From CAVQYV01 sp963718295 [NCBI: uncultured Methylomirabilota bacterium] (GTDB taxonomy: Bacteria > Methylomirabilota > Methylomirabilia > CAVQYV01): a DNA stretch of 64,000 nucleotides. The stretch spans positions 496,001 to 560,000 of the forward strand of contig CAVQYV010000004.1 in assembly GCA_963718295.1 (NCBI GenBank), read 5' to 3'. The position numbers and the translations under genes are program-made. Positions 1-8,538 of the stretch are shown piece after piece. The notes beneath the pieces are model-generated. The model was given only the letters and a program-made list of their open reading frames with translations, was not told the origin of the DNA and did not search any database. The first letter of the stretch is position 1. Each line of letters begins with the position of its first letter.

Positions 1-697
1 CCGATAGGCCCTTGGCCCGGGCAGTCCGAATGTAGTCCTGGCGGATCACCTCTAACATGTTCGATCGCATATAGCGCGAAAATCCGGCCAAACCCCCGAA
101 GGAGCCCACCAGGACGGGCAGAATCAGATGCTTCAGGCGGTCAAAGAACTTACCCCAGAGGCCCAGTTGAGGGTAATCCATCGACTTCAAGCCGGAAATG
201 GGGAGCCATCCCAAATGGACCCCAAAGAGATTCATGCAGAGGAGGGCGAGCCAGAAGGTGGGGATAGCAAATCCTATGAAAACGAAGACGGTGGTTGCCT
301 TGTCGAACAAGGAATACTGGCGGGTGGCAGAAAGGATGCCAATGGGGATGGCGACCAGCACGATTACCACCATCTCCAGCAGGCTCAGAAGGAGGGTGAT
401 GGGTATCCTTTCCCCGATCTTCTCCGAGACCTTCCTCCCATCCGGGGCGAAGGACCTCCCGAAGTCGAGGCGAAAAGACCTCCAAACCCATTTCAGGTAT
501 TGTACGGGGAGGGGTTCGTCCAACCCGTAAAGGTGTCTGAGCTGTGCCTTCGAAGCCGCGGTGACTCGCGGATTCAGATCCGTCTGGAGGCTCGTAGGTT
601 CCCCAGGCGCAAGATGGATTACGACGAAGGAGATGAAGGTGATTCCGATCAGGAGGGGAATGGAGATGAGGATCCTCTTTAGGATGTGCTGGAGCAT
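1..697 (-). CDS. Peptide/nickel ABC transporter permease, DppB/OppB type (3' end beyond window)
   Basis: Inner-membrane permease subunit of an oligopeptide-type ABC importer. The reading frame opens with ATG at 697, six bases after the stop of the binding-protein gene, and runs off the window edge after 232 codons, so the C-terminus is not visible. The first residues (MLQHILKRILISIPLLIGI) form the usual first membrane span. A YGLDEPLPVQYLKW segment is typical of the DppB N-terminal domain, further hydrophobic spans follow, and near the edge lies TARAKGL, the EAA-loop signature that docks on the ATPase. A second permease (DppC) and ATPases would be expected beyond the edge. The start is chosen because it is the first ATG after the upstream stop. 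Family assignment is firm; the substrate is not determined. Confidence 0.9.
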   Translation of the reverse strand, partial: MLQHILKRILISIPLLIGITFISFVVIHLAPGEPTSLQTDLNPRVTAASKAQLRHLYGLDEPLPVQYLKWVWRSFRLDFGRSFAPDGRKVSEKIGERIPITLLLSLLEMVVIVLVAIPIGILSATRQYSLFDKATTVFVFIGFAIPTFWLALLCMNLFGVHLGWLPISGLKSMDYPQLGLWGKFFDRLKHLILPVLVGSFGGLAGFSRYMRSNMLEVIRQDYIRTARAKGLS

Positions 698-703
698 GGG
701 CAA

Positions 704-2353
704 TTACCGGGAATGTATCTGCTGTTCTCTGGGGACATACCACTGGGTGAAATTGTAGGAAATCCCGGCTGGGGCTGGCTCGATTCCCTTGAAACGAGCG
801 TGAATCACCGGAAGAGCAAACGGCACATAGAGGAAAACGTAGGGTTGCTCCTCGGCCAAGATCGCCTGGATGCGGTTGTAACACTCCTTGCGGCGCTTCT
901 GGTCAAAGGTATGGCGTCCCTCGTCGATGAGTCGATCCACTTCCCGATTCTGAAAAGAGACGAAGTTGAACTCATCGGGAAGGGTTTTGCTCGAATGCCA
1001 GATGTCGTAAAGATCCGGGTCCTGGCCCGTGGTCCATCCCAGGATCACGGTCTCAAACCGGCGATTCTTGATGAAGTAGTTGATAAAAGAGGCCCATTCC
1101 GCAATTCGGATTTCCACCTCCATTCCGATTCTTTTGAGCCTCTTCTGGATGATCTCCGCAGCCATTTTCCTCTCTTCGTTGCCCTGGTTGGTAAGGATGG
1201 TAAAGCGAAAGGGACGACCATCCTTCTCCAAAATCCCGTCCCCATCATCATCCTTCCATCCTGCTTCTGCCAGAAGCCTCTTGGCCTGCTCCGGGTCGTA
1301 AGGATATCGTCTGACCCGAGGGTTATAGACCCAGGTATCGGGCTTGTAGGGACCGGTGGCCTCTGCCCCCAGCCCCAAGAGGACCGCCTTGATGATTTCC
1401 TCCTTATTGATGGCATAGGAGATCGCCTGCCTCACCCTCTTGTCGGCGAAGCGGGGATCTTTCAGGTTCATGCCCAAGTAGGTGTAGGCATTGGCCGGAT
1501 AACGGTACTTGCGAAAAGCCCGTCGAAATTCCGGGCCATCGGTCTGTCTTTGGTATTGGAGCGGAGATAATCCGCTCCAATCTACCCCTCCCGATTTCAA
1601 CTCCAGGAAGAGGGTGGCGGAGTCGGGGATGATCCGGTAGACGAGATTTTGTATGTAAGGCCTACCCTCGAAATAGTCGGGATTGGCCACCAGTTCGATC
1701 TTCTCCCCGGTCTTCCATTGCCGAAAGAGGTAGGGCCCGGTGCCCACCGGGTGACGGTTGAGTGGGCTCTGACGGACATCCTTTCCTTCGAGCAAGTGCT
1801 TGGGCAGGATCCACATCCCCCAGCTGATCAGGGCCGGAGCGAAGGGCTTGGAGTAGTGGACCCTGAATGTATGCCGATCCAGGGTTTCTGCCGACTTGAC
1901 CAAGAGGAAGTCCCCTGAATAGGGCGTGGGGGTCTTGGGATCGATCATGAAGCGATAGGTAAACAGGACGTCATCCGCCGTCAATTCCCTTCCATCATGC
2001 CACTTAACGTCCTTGCGAAGATGAAAGGTGATGGAGAGCTCATCGGAGGCCACCTCCCAGAATTCGGCCAGATCCCCCACTATGTGGTAGTCCTTATCGT
2101 ATTTCACCAGTCCATTGTAGACGAAACTGCCGATCTCGTGGGAAGCTGAATCCCCGGTGATATTGGGAATCATGCTGCTGGCATCTCCGATCGAGCCCAT
2201 GACGATCGTGTCTCCAAAGGCGGGGGGGCCACCTTTTCCATAGTCAATGGCTGCTCCGGGCGTAGATTCTTTTCTGGCACATGAGGCCAGAAAGAGCGCC
2301 GCCAAGAGGAAGCAAAGCAAAAGAGGCTTCCCCTCAGATCGCCAGGTCGGCAC
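704..2353 (-). CDS. Peptide ABC transporter substrate-binding lipoprotein (SBP_bac_5 family)
   Basis: Extracytoplasmic solute receptor of the OppA/DppA class that feeds the permease encoded directly downstream. The N-terminus has a short basic stretch, a leucine-rich core and the lipobox LASC, so a lipid-anchored protein is expected. The body shows family landmarks: FVYNGLVKYD, LAEFWEV, FHLRKDVKWHDG and VRQAISYAINKEEI. About 549 residues, normal for the family. I prefer GTG at 2353: it has GGAG ten bases upstream, gives a standard signal peptide and does not overlap secG. The longer ATG at 2416 would overlap secG by 47 bp and put 21 extra hydrophilic residues before the signal. It follows tpiA-secG closely on the same strand and probably shares their transcript. 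Substrate unknown. Confidence 0.92.
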   Translation of the reverse strand: MPTWRSEGKPLLLCFLLAALFLASCARKESTPGAAIDYGKGGPPAFGDTIVMGSIGDASSMIPNITGDSASHEIGSFVYNGLVKYDKDYHIVGDLAEFWEVASDELSITFHLRKDVKWHDGRELTADDVLFTYRFMIDPKTPTPYSGDFLLVKSAETLDRHTFRVHYSKPFAPALISWGMWILPKHLLEGKDVRQSPLNRHPVGTGPYLFRQWKTGEKIELVANPDYFEGRPYIQNLVYRIIPDSATLFLELKSGGVDWSGLSPLQYQRQTDGPEFRRAFRKYRYPANAYTYLGMNLKDPRFADKRVRQAISYAINKEEIIKAVLLGLGAEATGPYKPDTWVYNPRVRRYPYDPEQAKRLLAEAGWKDDDGDGILEKDGRPFRFTILTNQGNEERKMAAEIIQKRLKRIGMEVEIRIAEWASFINYFIKNRRFETVILGWTTGQDPDLYDIWHSSKTLPDEFNFVSFQNREVDRLIDEGRHTFDQKRRKECYNRIQAILAEEQPYVFLYVPFALPVIHARFKGIEPAPAGISYNFTQWYVPREQQIHSR

Positions 2354-2369
2354 GGCGATTCGGCTCCGA

Positions 2370-2720
2370 TCACCGCTGGGGAGGCGGGGATGATTGGGTG
2401 GGAGAGGTTGGGACACTTCCGGCGGGGGGGGTGGTTGTTTGGGTCTGAGGGGCCTTGGTGGGCTCCTCCCGGATGATGGAAGACGCGCCGCGCCGCGACG
2501 AGATCATGGCCAGCGAGAGGGAGGTCAGCATGAAGACAATCGCTGCTATGGTTGTCAATTTACTCAAGAAGGTAGCTGTCCCTCGGGCCCCGAAGATCGT
2601 CTGGCTGCCACCGCTGCCAAAGGCACTGCCCATCTGAGCGCCCTTTCCGGTTTGCAGCAGAACAACGAGGATCAACACAAAGCACATGATAAGGTGGATG
2701 ATGGCCAACGCCAGGTACAT
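2370..2720 (-). CDS. secG: Preprotein translocase subunit SecG
   Basis: Small inner-membrane subunit of SecYEG. The first 30 residues form one membrane span (LAIIHLIMCFVLILVVLLQ) followed by the conserved KGAQMGSAFGSGGSQTIFGARG loop region, then a second span around residues 52-72. The C-terminal 40 residues are a Pro/Thr/Ser/Gln-rich tail of low complexity, longer than in E. coli. It starts 12 bases after tpiA stops. The tpiA-secG pair is a common arrangement in many bacteria. Identity is certain from the glycine-rich loop and topology. Confidence 0.96.
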   Translation of the reverse strand: MYLALAIIHLIMCFVLILVVLLQTGKGAQMGSAFGSGGSQTIFGARGTATFLSKLTTIAAIVFMLTSLSLAMISSRRGASSIIREEPTKAPQTQTTTPPAGSVPTSPTQSSPPPQR

Positions 2721-2732
2721 GCCTCTTTCCTC

Positions 2733-3506
2733 CTAAATGCCATGATAGGTTCTAATGGAAGATTTCACGATGTGGGCAAAAGATTCCGCGTCCAGACTGG
2801 CCCCTCCCACCAGGGCGCCGTCCAGCTCAAGTTGGGCCATGAGGGCCTCGATATTCTTGGGATTCACAGACCCTCCGTACAGGATGCGTGTACGCGAGCT
2901 CACCCCCTCGTCCGAGAGATCCCGCAACCGATTGCGAATGAAGGCGTGAACCTCGCTGGCCTGCTCAGGTGTGGCATTCCTTCCGGTGCCAATCGCCCAA
3001 ACCGGCTCGTAGGCGATCACCAGGGGGTCGACCGGATCGCGTATCCACGAGGCCAAACAGCCGCTGAGTTGTTCCTCTATTACGGAAAAAGTCCTGTTCG
3101 CTTCCCTCTCCGTCAGGGTTTCTCCTACGCAGACTATGGGGGTCAGTCCGACGGATCGGACCGCGGCAATCTTCTGGCTCACACCCTGATTGCTCTCCCC
3201 AAAGAGTTGTCGCCTCTCCGAATGGCCCAGGATCACGAATTCACATCCCACATCTTTCAGCATCTCCGCGGAGATCTCGCCGGTATAAGCCCCCCGGGGC
3301 TCCCAATGGACATTTTGAGCCCCTAGATGAATGGAGGAGTCAGCAAGCGCGTGAGAGGTTGCTCGCAGCGCGGTGAAGGGAGGGCACACTACGACCTCCA
3401 CCCCGGAAAGGCCATCGCAATGGCCCCGCAGCTTGCTTACCAGGTCCTGTGCCTCCCCAATGGTTCTGTTCATCTTCCAGTTTCCAGCGACGATAGGTTT
3501 TCGCAT
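2733..3506 (-). CDS. tpiA: Triosephosphate isomerase
   Basis: Interconverts dihydroxyacetone phosphate and glyceraldehyde 3-phosphate in glycolysis. With the start at 3506 (MRKPIVAGNWKMN) the catalytic residues fall at the textbook positions: Lys11, His95 in GHSERR and Glu167 in YEPVWAIGTG, with the phosphate-gripping loop directly after. The C-terminal LYGGSVNP and GALVGGASL motifs bind phosphate. Length 257 residues, normal. In-frame ATGs at 3518 and 3530 are possible starts, but none has an ideally spaced ribosome site, so the conserved start is used. A promoter about 500 bp upstream (3999-4027) reads through a GAPDH remnant before reaching this gene. Confidence 0.97.
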   Translation of the reverse strand: MRKPIVAGNWKMNRTIGEAQDLVSKLRGHCDGLSGVEVVVCPPFTALRATSHALADSSIHLGAQNVHWEPRGAYTGEISAEMLKDVGCEFVILGHSERRQLFGESNQGVSQKIAAVRSVGLTPIVCVGETLTEREANRTFSVIEEQLSGCLASWIRDPVDPLVIAYEPVWAIGTGRNATPEQASEVHAFIRNRLRDLSDEGVSSRTRILYGGSVNPKNIEALMAQLELDGALVGGASLDAESFAHIVKSSIRTYHGI

Positions 3507-3719
3507 CACCTTGTTCATTCCTCTATACATTCCCTGCGAAATTTCATGAGCAACTTCTCTGACATTGCTTCCTTTTTCCCTATCCCGGTACGAAAATCAG
3601 ACGGGCCGGTCCAAACCAGAGGGCCTCTTTGGCCCCCTGTTCGTTATTTTCTGTCCCTCCGCTCGGCCATGCCTGGGAGTTCGGTTGCCCCCCAAGTATT
3701 CCAGCGGCGTCCCTCCCTC

Positions 3720-3860
3720 CCCCGTAAAGATAAAACACCTTGGCGACCGGGGCAAGGCAATGGGTCGTACAAGAGGCGTTGGACAGGATCATGGTGCTGG
3801 CTCAAATCACAGTTTCTTCATGAACGTCCACAACCGAGGTGATATCCCTCCAATTCAGGT
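3720..3860 (-). pseudogene. Remnant of glyceraldehyde-3-phosphate dehydrogenase
   Basis: On the minus strand, the translation around 3740-3792 reads SNASCTTHCLAPVAKV, almost the invariant GAPDH active-site segment (SNASCTTNCLAPVAKV, with the catalytic Cys). Just upstream, DITSVVDVHEETVI resembles the preceding region but is interrupted by an in-frame stop at the position after EETVI. Downstream the match is lost within ten residues. The rest of the gene is missing, so this is a degraded fragment. gap is a common neighbour of pgk/tpiA, which suggests that an ancestral gap-tpiA-secG order decayed here. The remaining 3531-3719 and 3861-3998 show no gene. Confidence 0.7.
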
Positions 3861-3998
3861 CAAATAGCGGCAAAAGCCCCGTCGGGAGTTACAGGGTAGC
3901 AAATGCCACGGTTCAACCGAGGCTCTCGTGCGCCCTCTTTCTATAAATCGGGAGATTCCCCGGTCTCATGGGTGAGATAGCCTGAATCAAGTCATACT

Positions 3999-4027
3999 TC
4001 TATACACTCATTTCCCGCGTCTGTCAA
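3999..4027 (-). promoter_or_regulatory. Sigma-70-like promoter reading towards tpiA
   Basis: Minus strand: TTGACA (4022-4027), 17-base spacer, TATAGA (3999-4004). Both hexamers and the spacing are close to consensus. It is the only good promoter seen upstream of tpiA-secG, giving a leader of nearly 500 bases that contains the GAPDH remnant. Confidence 0.6.
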
Positions 4028-4071
4028 GTCTTCCATCGGCTGCCGGTCTGAATTTCTGGGGGACAAATCGC

Positions 4072-4100
4072 TTGACAACAAGGGGAGCATGCCCTAATTT
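4072..4100 (+). promoter_or_regulatory. Sigma-70-like promoter for the LPP20-like gene
   Basis: TTGACA (4072-4077), 17-base spacer, TAATTT (4095-4100). Transcription would begin near 4107, which rules out the in-frame ATG at 4101 and supports the later start at 4167. It is divergent from the tpiA-directed promoter 45 bp away. Confidence 0.6.
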
Positions 4101-4166
4101 ATGCGAGAGAAGGCTTTTTGGCCGTACCGCTCGCGCATGGAGAAAGTGAGGCGATGGAGTCTGGCA

Positions 4167-5354
4167 ATGGAATTGTTTCGTGTTTTCCTATTCTCATCTC
4201 TCTTATTTCTGGTGCTTCTGTTTCCTTCTGCCCATACGCCCCCAGGTGGGCCGTCTTGCGCTCATGCCGCCGACCTGATTGAAAATATTGGGATGGGAAG
4301 GATCAATTGGAGCCAAGCCTTGGTAACGGCCAATGGTCTCGGGGCGCCTCCCAAAGACCTCAAGAATCCTGCTCAGGTTCGGGCTATGACCCAGAGGGCA
4401 GCGATCTTTTCTGCCCGGCGGAACCTCTTGGAGGTCCTCAGAGGGGTGAGGATTGACTCGGGTGCCAAGATAGAGAATCTCATCCTCTCGAACGATCTGT
4501 TCCTGACTCAGGTGAGCGGAATTCTGCGCGGCTCGCAGGTAATGCAGACCAAATATTTCTCGGATGGCTCGATCGAAGTGACGGTGGGAGTACGGATCAG
4601 AGGCGAGTTGGCCTCCATTTTGCTCCCTTCCTCCCTCTTCTTCTCGACTGCCGCTTTGCCTTCTGCCATATCTCAAAGTAAGGCCCCGGAGAATTCCTCG
4701 GCAGGCCCCGCCCCGGTCTCAGGGGAAGAGGTCGTCCCAGCAATCAAGGAAAGCGTGAAAGGGCAAGAGCCTCCTGCCCAGGTCGTGTCAGGCAGCCGCT
4801 TATCCGAAGCGGGAAGGGGGAAGAAGAAGGACATGCCCCAAGAGGATCAGCCTCTGCCCTCGCACCCGCGAAAGGGGCCGGAAGGAGGAGTGGCAGGGAG
4901 GGACAGGGAAGCGGGAGTTGCGGATCAAGACCCGAAAGGAGGAAGGCCCTCTTCCCCTGACTCCCCGGGAAGGAAAGCGGGCGAGGCGAAACCCGAATCT
5001 GCGCCTGCATCCCTTCAGGCTACAGGACTGGTGGTTGACGGCCGGGGCCTGGGCCTGAAACCGGCTCTCCTCCCCCGCATCTTAGATGAAGAGGGCAAAG
5101 TGATCTACGGCGTCAGGCAGGTGGGCAGGCAGAATGCATTGGAACAGGGCCTGGTTGGTTATTCCAAAGACATATCCGCGGCCCAAAAGGACAGCCGGGT
5201 CTTCGATAAGCCGCTCCTGGTAAAGGGGATAAAGGCTTTGGGCAGAGAAAAGACTGACCTGGTCATCTCCCGGGGGGAGGCAGCGACCATCACTGCAACC
5301 TTGAGGGTCTCCAATTACTTGGAAAGGTCGAAAGTCATCATCGTCTATGATTGA
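4167..5354 (+). CDS. Secreted protein with LPP20-like domain and low-complexity linker
   Basis: Exported envelope protein of unknown function. Start at ATG 4167, with GGAG seven bases upstream and a clean signal peptide (MELFRVFLFSSLLFLVLLF) ending near the CAHA/ADL junction. Residues about 45-165 carry NIGMGRINW, the AQVRAMTQRAAIFSARRNLLEVLRG-type helix and a following beta segment, the pattern of LPP20/FlgO-FlgT-like domains. Residues about 180-300 are a disordered Pro/Glu/Lys/Gly linker. The last 100 residues are a second conserved block (GLVVDGRGLGLKPALLPRIL, then LLVKGIKALG and TATLRVSNYL). The domain layout resembles proteins I associate with deltaproteobacterial envelopes. Role not known; family match is by pattern only. 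Confidence 0.65.
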   Translation: MELFRVFLFSSLLFLVLLFPSAHTPPGGPSCAHAADLIENIGMGRINWSQALVTANGLGAPPKDLKNPAQVRAMTQRAAIFSARRNLLEVLRGVRIDSGAKIENLILSNDLFLTQVSGILRGSQVMQTKYFSDGSIEVTVGVRIRGELASILLPSSLFFSTAALPSAISQSKAPENSSAGPAPVSGEEVVPAIKESVKGQEPPAQVVSGSRLSEAGRGKKKDMPQEDQPLPSHPRKGPEGGVAGRDREAGVADQDPKGGRPSSPDSPGRKAGEAKPESAPASLQATGLVVDGRGLGLKPALLPRILDEEGKVIYGVRQVGRQNALEQGLVGYSKDISAAQKDSRVFDKPLLVKGIKALGREKTDLVISRGEAATITATLRVSNYLERSKVIIVYD

Positions 5355-5416
5355 TCTCGGAATTCCCGCCACCTTGCCTTCCGGTGGCGATCCATTGAGG
5401 GGGGTAAAAGGGTAAC

Positions 5417-5716
5417 ATGCCGATCTACGAATACCACTGCCAGAGTTGCGGACATACCTTTGAAGTTCTGCGAAAATTCTCGGATCCGGCGATCCATGAA
5501 TGTCCTCGGTGTTCCGCCCAGGTCCAAAGGCTCATCTCTCTGCCGGCCCTGGTCTTCAAAGGGCAGGGGTGGTACGTAAATGAATTTCCGAGCCAGGATC
5601 GGAAGAAAGGGTTGGATGCGGAGAAAGGAAACGGGAATGGAGCGAAGAAGAAGGTCGATGAGCCGGCCAAATCCCCCAGCAAGGAAGAGCCCAAATCGGA
5701 GTCCCAGAAGGAGTAG
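5417..5716 (+). CDS. FmdB-family zinc ribbon protein
   Basis: Small regulatory-type zinc ribbon protein. It begins MPIYEYHCQSCGHTFEV, the hallmark of the FmdB family; Cys8, Cys11, Cys29 and Cys32 form two CxxC knuckles. After residue 60 the chain becomes a Lys/Glu/Ser-rich tail with no fold, as is usual in this family. Ribosome site GAGGGGGG is about 10 bases upstream. It stands alone between the LPP20-like gene and a strong terminator. The family is often annotated as a putative regulator, but no target is known. Confidence 0.9.
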   Translation: MPIYEYHCQSCGHTFEVLRKFSDPAIHECPRCSAQVQRLISLPALVFKGQGWYVNEFPSQDRKKGLDAEKGNGNGAKKKVDEPAKSPSKEEPKSESQKE

Positions 5717-5736
5717 ATTCTCCTTGGGTACAATGG

Positions 5737-5772
5737 CAGGAGGGAATGAGTCCCATTCCCTCCTGTTTTTTT
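5737..5772 (+). terminator. Rho-independent terminator after fmdB-type gene
   Basis: A perfect 12-bp stem (5737-5748 with 5754-5765) and a five-base loop are followed by seven T (5766-5772). It lies 21 bases after the stop codon of the zinc ribbon gene. Confidence 0.9.
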
Positions 5773-5903
5773 CGGAGATAGCCCGTTTGCGGTGTCCCTT
5801 GATTCAAGCCAGCCCCGGCAGAGTTGCGAGGAGCCCTGTAATACAAGAAATCCTGTTTTTGTCCGAATTTGCCGGCTAACCCCAACCAAAAACCGCGAGG
5901 ATT

Positions 5904-8438
5904 GTGCTCACCGTGCACATTCAGAGCAGAAATTCCGAGATCCTACCCTTTGTGTCCAGGCCTTCCCGCTACCTGGGAGGGGAGTACAATGCCATCCACA
6001 AAGACCCATCACAGGTTCGGTTGAAGGTGGCTCTGGCCTTTCCGGATGCCTACGAGATCGGGATGTCCCATCTGGGTCTGAAGATCCTCTATCACATCCT
6101 GAATAGCCATCCCCAGGTATTGGCGGAACGGGTCTTCGCGCCCTGGATCGATGCGGAGATCCTCCACCGGAAAAAGGGAATTCTCCTATCGAGTCAAGAA
6201 TCAGGGCTTCCCCTCTCTTCTTTTGACATCCTGGGCTTCACCCTCCAGTACGAACTCTCTTATACCAACCTTTTGAACATGTTGGAGCTGTCGGGGATTC
6301 CCTTTCGGAGGGCGGAGAGGGGTGAGGGATTTCCGCTCGTCATCGCCGGCGGCCCCTGCGCCTTGAATCCTGAGCCTCTGGCGGATTTTGTGGACCTCTT
6401 CGTGGTGGGAGAGGCAGAGGAGGCGATCTTGGAGATCGCAGAGGAATTCCTTTCCTGGAAGGGATCGGGTCAAGCCAGAGAAGCGCTTATGGAGCGTCTG
6501 GGCCACTGCCCGGGCATCTACTCTCCGGCGCTGGATCAGGAGGATCGGGTCATCGAAAGACGATGGATTCAGGATCTCGACTCAGCACCCTATCCCACGG
6601 CCTTCGTCGTCCCCTTCCTGGAGATCGTCCATGATCGCCTCAATCTGGAGGTGGGGAGGGGATGTTCTGAGGGATGTCGATTCTGCCAGGCCGGGATGAT
6701 CTTTCGGCCCACCAGAGAACGTTCGGTAGATCGCATTCGAGACCTAATCCTCCGTTGCCTCCGGGAGACCGGTTATGAGGAGGTCTCCCTTTCTTCGCTT
6801 AATACTACCGACTATAGCTACCTGGAGTCTCTTCTTCCACCGCTCATGGACGTGCTCGAGAGGCAGAAGATCTCCCTTTCGCTTCCCTCGATTCGCATCG
6901 ATGGCCTGAATCTGAAAATCCTCGAACAGATCAAACGAGTGCGCAAGACCGGCCTCACCCTGGCTCCCGAAGCCGGCAGTCAACGCCTCCGGGATGTGAT
7001 TAACAAGAGATTGGATGAGGAATCGGTACTGGATGCGGCAAGAGCAGCGGCCTCCATGGGATGGAAGGGATTGAAACTGTATTTCATGATTGGCCTGCCC
7101 ACCGAGAGGGAGGGCGATATCGTGGATATCATTCGCCTGTCTCGGGAGGCACTCCGAGCCGGGAAAAGGGAAGGCAGCCGTGACTTTCATCTAACGGTCA
7201 GCATCTCCTCCTTCATCCCTAAGCCCCACACCCCCTTTCAGTGGATTGGCCAGGCTCCGATGGAAGAACTGAGGGGGAAGTTGCAGCTTCTTCGGGATCG
7301 AATGGGAAGAGAGGGTTTGACCCTCAAATGGCAATCGCCGGAGATGAGCTTTCTGGAGGCCGTCTTCTCTCGGGGGGATCGGGCCTTGGGACGGGCTATC
7401 GGCCGAGCCCACTCCTTGGGTTGCCGGTTTGATGGTTGGACCGAGCAATTTCGCTTTGACCTCTGGCAGAAGGCCTTTTCCGATCTGGATATGGACCCCG
7501 GGGGTTACAGTTATCGACACTGGGAGCCCGGGGCTCACCTCCCCTGGGATCACATCTCGGCCGGCTTGAGCAAGCAGTTTCTCTGCCGGGAATATGAGAG
7601 GGCTCTGACCGGGCAGGTGAGCGGGGATTGCCGCTTCGCGCCCTGCTTGAGCTGCGGGCTGGATTGTCCTCCGCGCAGGCCATCCCAAACCCTCCCCCTC
7701 CCTGTATGGGACGAGATTCGGGCACCAGATCCAAATGGGCCGTCCCTCCAGAGGTCAAGGATTCGATTCCGTTTTCAGAAGGGGGAAGAAGCCCGATACC
7801 TTTCCCATCTGGAGATAGTGCGTACATTTTCCCGCGCCCTTCGCCGGGGTGGACTCCCCGTGTCCTATTCCCAGGGCTTTCATCCCCAGCCTCGGCTTAT
7901 GATCGCATGGCCTCTTCCGGTCGGGGTCTGTGGGGAGGAAGAATGGGGAGAGATGGAACTGGAGGGGCAGATGCTCCCCTCAGAGACGATGGGCTGCCTT
8001 AACCCATACCTCCCTCTGGGGCTATCTGTCTCGGAGATGGAGCAAATCCCTCGATCGAGTCCCTCCTTGGAGTCGTTTCTCTCCCGAGCCCTTTACCGCA
8101 TCTGTCTCGATCCGGTGACTGCTTCGGAATGGACTCCTCGGAGTTCATTCCTCTTTTCTCCTGGCTCTCCCACCGCCTTTCTGGGGGCAGACTCGATAAC
8201 TGCACGGACGAAACGAAAAGGAAGGGAGGTGCTCGTGGATCTGAAGCCCCTGATTCATGAATTCTTCCTGGCTGAGGCCCCCCCTTCACCATGCTGGCAA
8301 CTTACCCTGAGGCTGGATCAGAGAGGGTGCATATCTCCCCTGAAGGTAATGAGCCGCCTCTTTTCGAATTATCTTGACGAAGAAGAAGCGAATCAGTTAG
8401 TCTTGCGACTCAAGATAAACCGAAAGGCCCTTTTCTGA
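5904..8438 (+). CDS. B12-binding radical SAM protein fused to a DUF2344 domain (TIGR03960/TIGR03936 type)
   Basis: Two-part protein of 844 residues. Residues 1-240 form an atypical cobalamin-binding-like domain (FDILGFTLQYELSYTNLLNML is diagnostic of TIGR03960). The radical SAM core starts near residue 253 with CSEGCRFC, the CxxxCxxC ligands for the 4Fe-4S cluster, and includes ETGYEEVSLSSLNTTDYS and LAPEAGSQRLRDVINK. A Cys-rich knuckle (CLSCGLDC) near 577 ends the first part. From about 618 a DUF2344 domain follows (RFRFQKGEEARYLSHLEIVRTFSRALRRG, SYSQGFHPQP). The fusion is common in deltaproteobacteria. The partner RNase G follows directly, a frequent association that hints at RNA or ribosome modification, but the substrate is unproven. 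Start GTG 5904. Confidence 0.92.
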   Translation: MLTVHIQSRNSEILPFVSRPSRYLGGEYNAIHKDPSQVRLKVALAFPDAYEIGMSHLGLKILYHILNSHPQVLAERVFAPWIDAEILHRKKGILLSSQESGLPLSSFDILGFTLQYELSYTNLLNMLELSGIPFRRAERGEGFPLVIAGGPCALNPEPLADFVDLFVVGEAEEAILEIAEEFLSWKGSGQAREALMERLGHCPGIYSPALDQEDRVIERRWIQDLDSAPYPTAFVVPFLEIVHDRLNLEVGRGCSEGCRFCQAGMIFRPTRERSVDRIRDLILRCLRETGYEEVSLSSLNTTDYSYLESLLPPLMDVLERQKISLSLPSIRIDGLNLKILEQIKRVRKTGLTLAPEAGSQRLRDVINKRLDEESVLDAARAAASMGWKGLKLYFMIGLPTEREGDIVDIIRLSREALRAGKREGSRDFHLTVSISSFIPKPHTPFQWIGQAPMEELRGKLQLLRDRMGREGLTLKWQSPEMSFLEAVFSRGDRALGRAIGRAHSLGCRFDGWTEQFRFDLWQKAFSDLDMDPGGYSYRHWEPGAHLPWDHISAGLSKQFLCREYERALTGQVSGDCRFAPCLSCGLDCPPRRPSQTLPLPVWDEIRAPDPNGPSLQRSRIRFRFQKGEEARYLSHLEIVRTFSRALRRGGLPVSYSQGFHPQPRLMIAWPLPVGVCGEEEWGEMELEGQMLPSETMGCLNPYLPLGLSVSEMEQIPRSSPSLESFLSRALYRICLDPVTASEWTPRSSFLFSPGSPTAFLGADSITARTKRKGREVLVDLKPLIHEFFLAEAPPSPCWQLTLRLDQRGCISPLKVMSRLFSNYLDEEEANQLVLRLKINRKALF

Positions 8439-8538
8439 GTCGAGTGCCCCGTACGATCCTGTTGGCTTGTGATTTGGGCGCCCAGGGTCGAGGGGCACAA
8501 AATATATTATCCTCCATATCCTCAATTCTCAAATAAAG

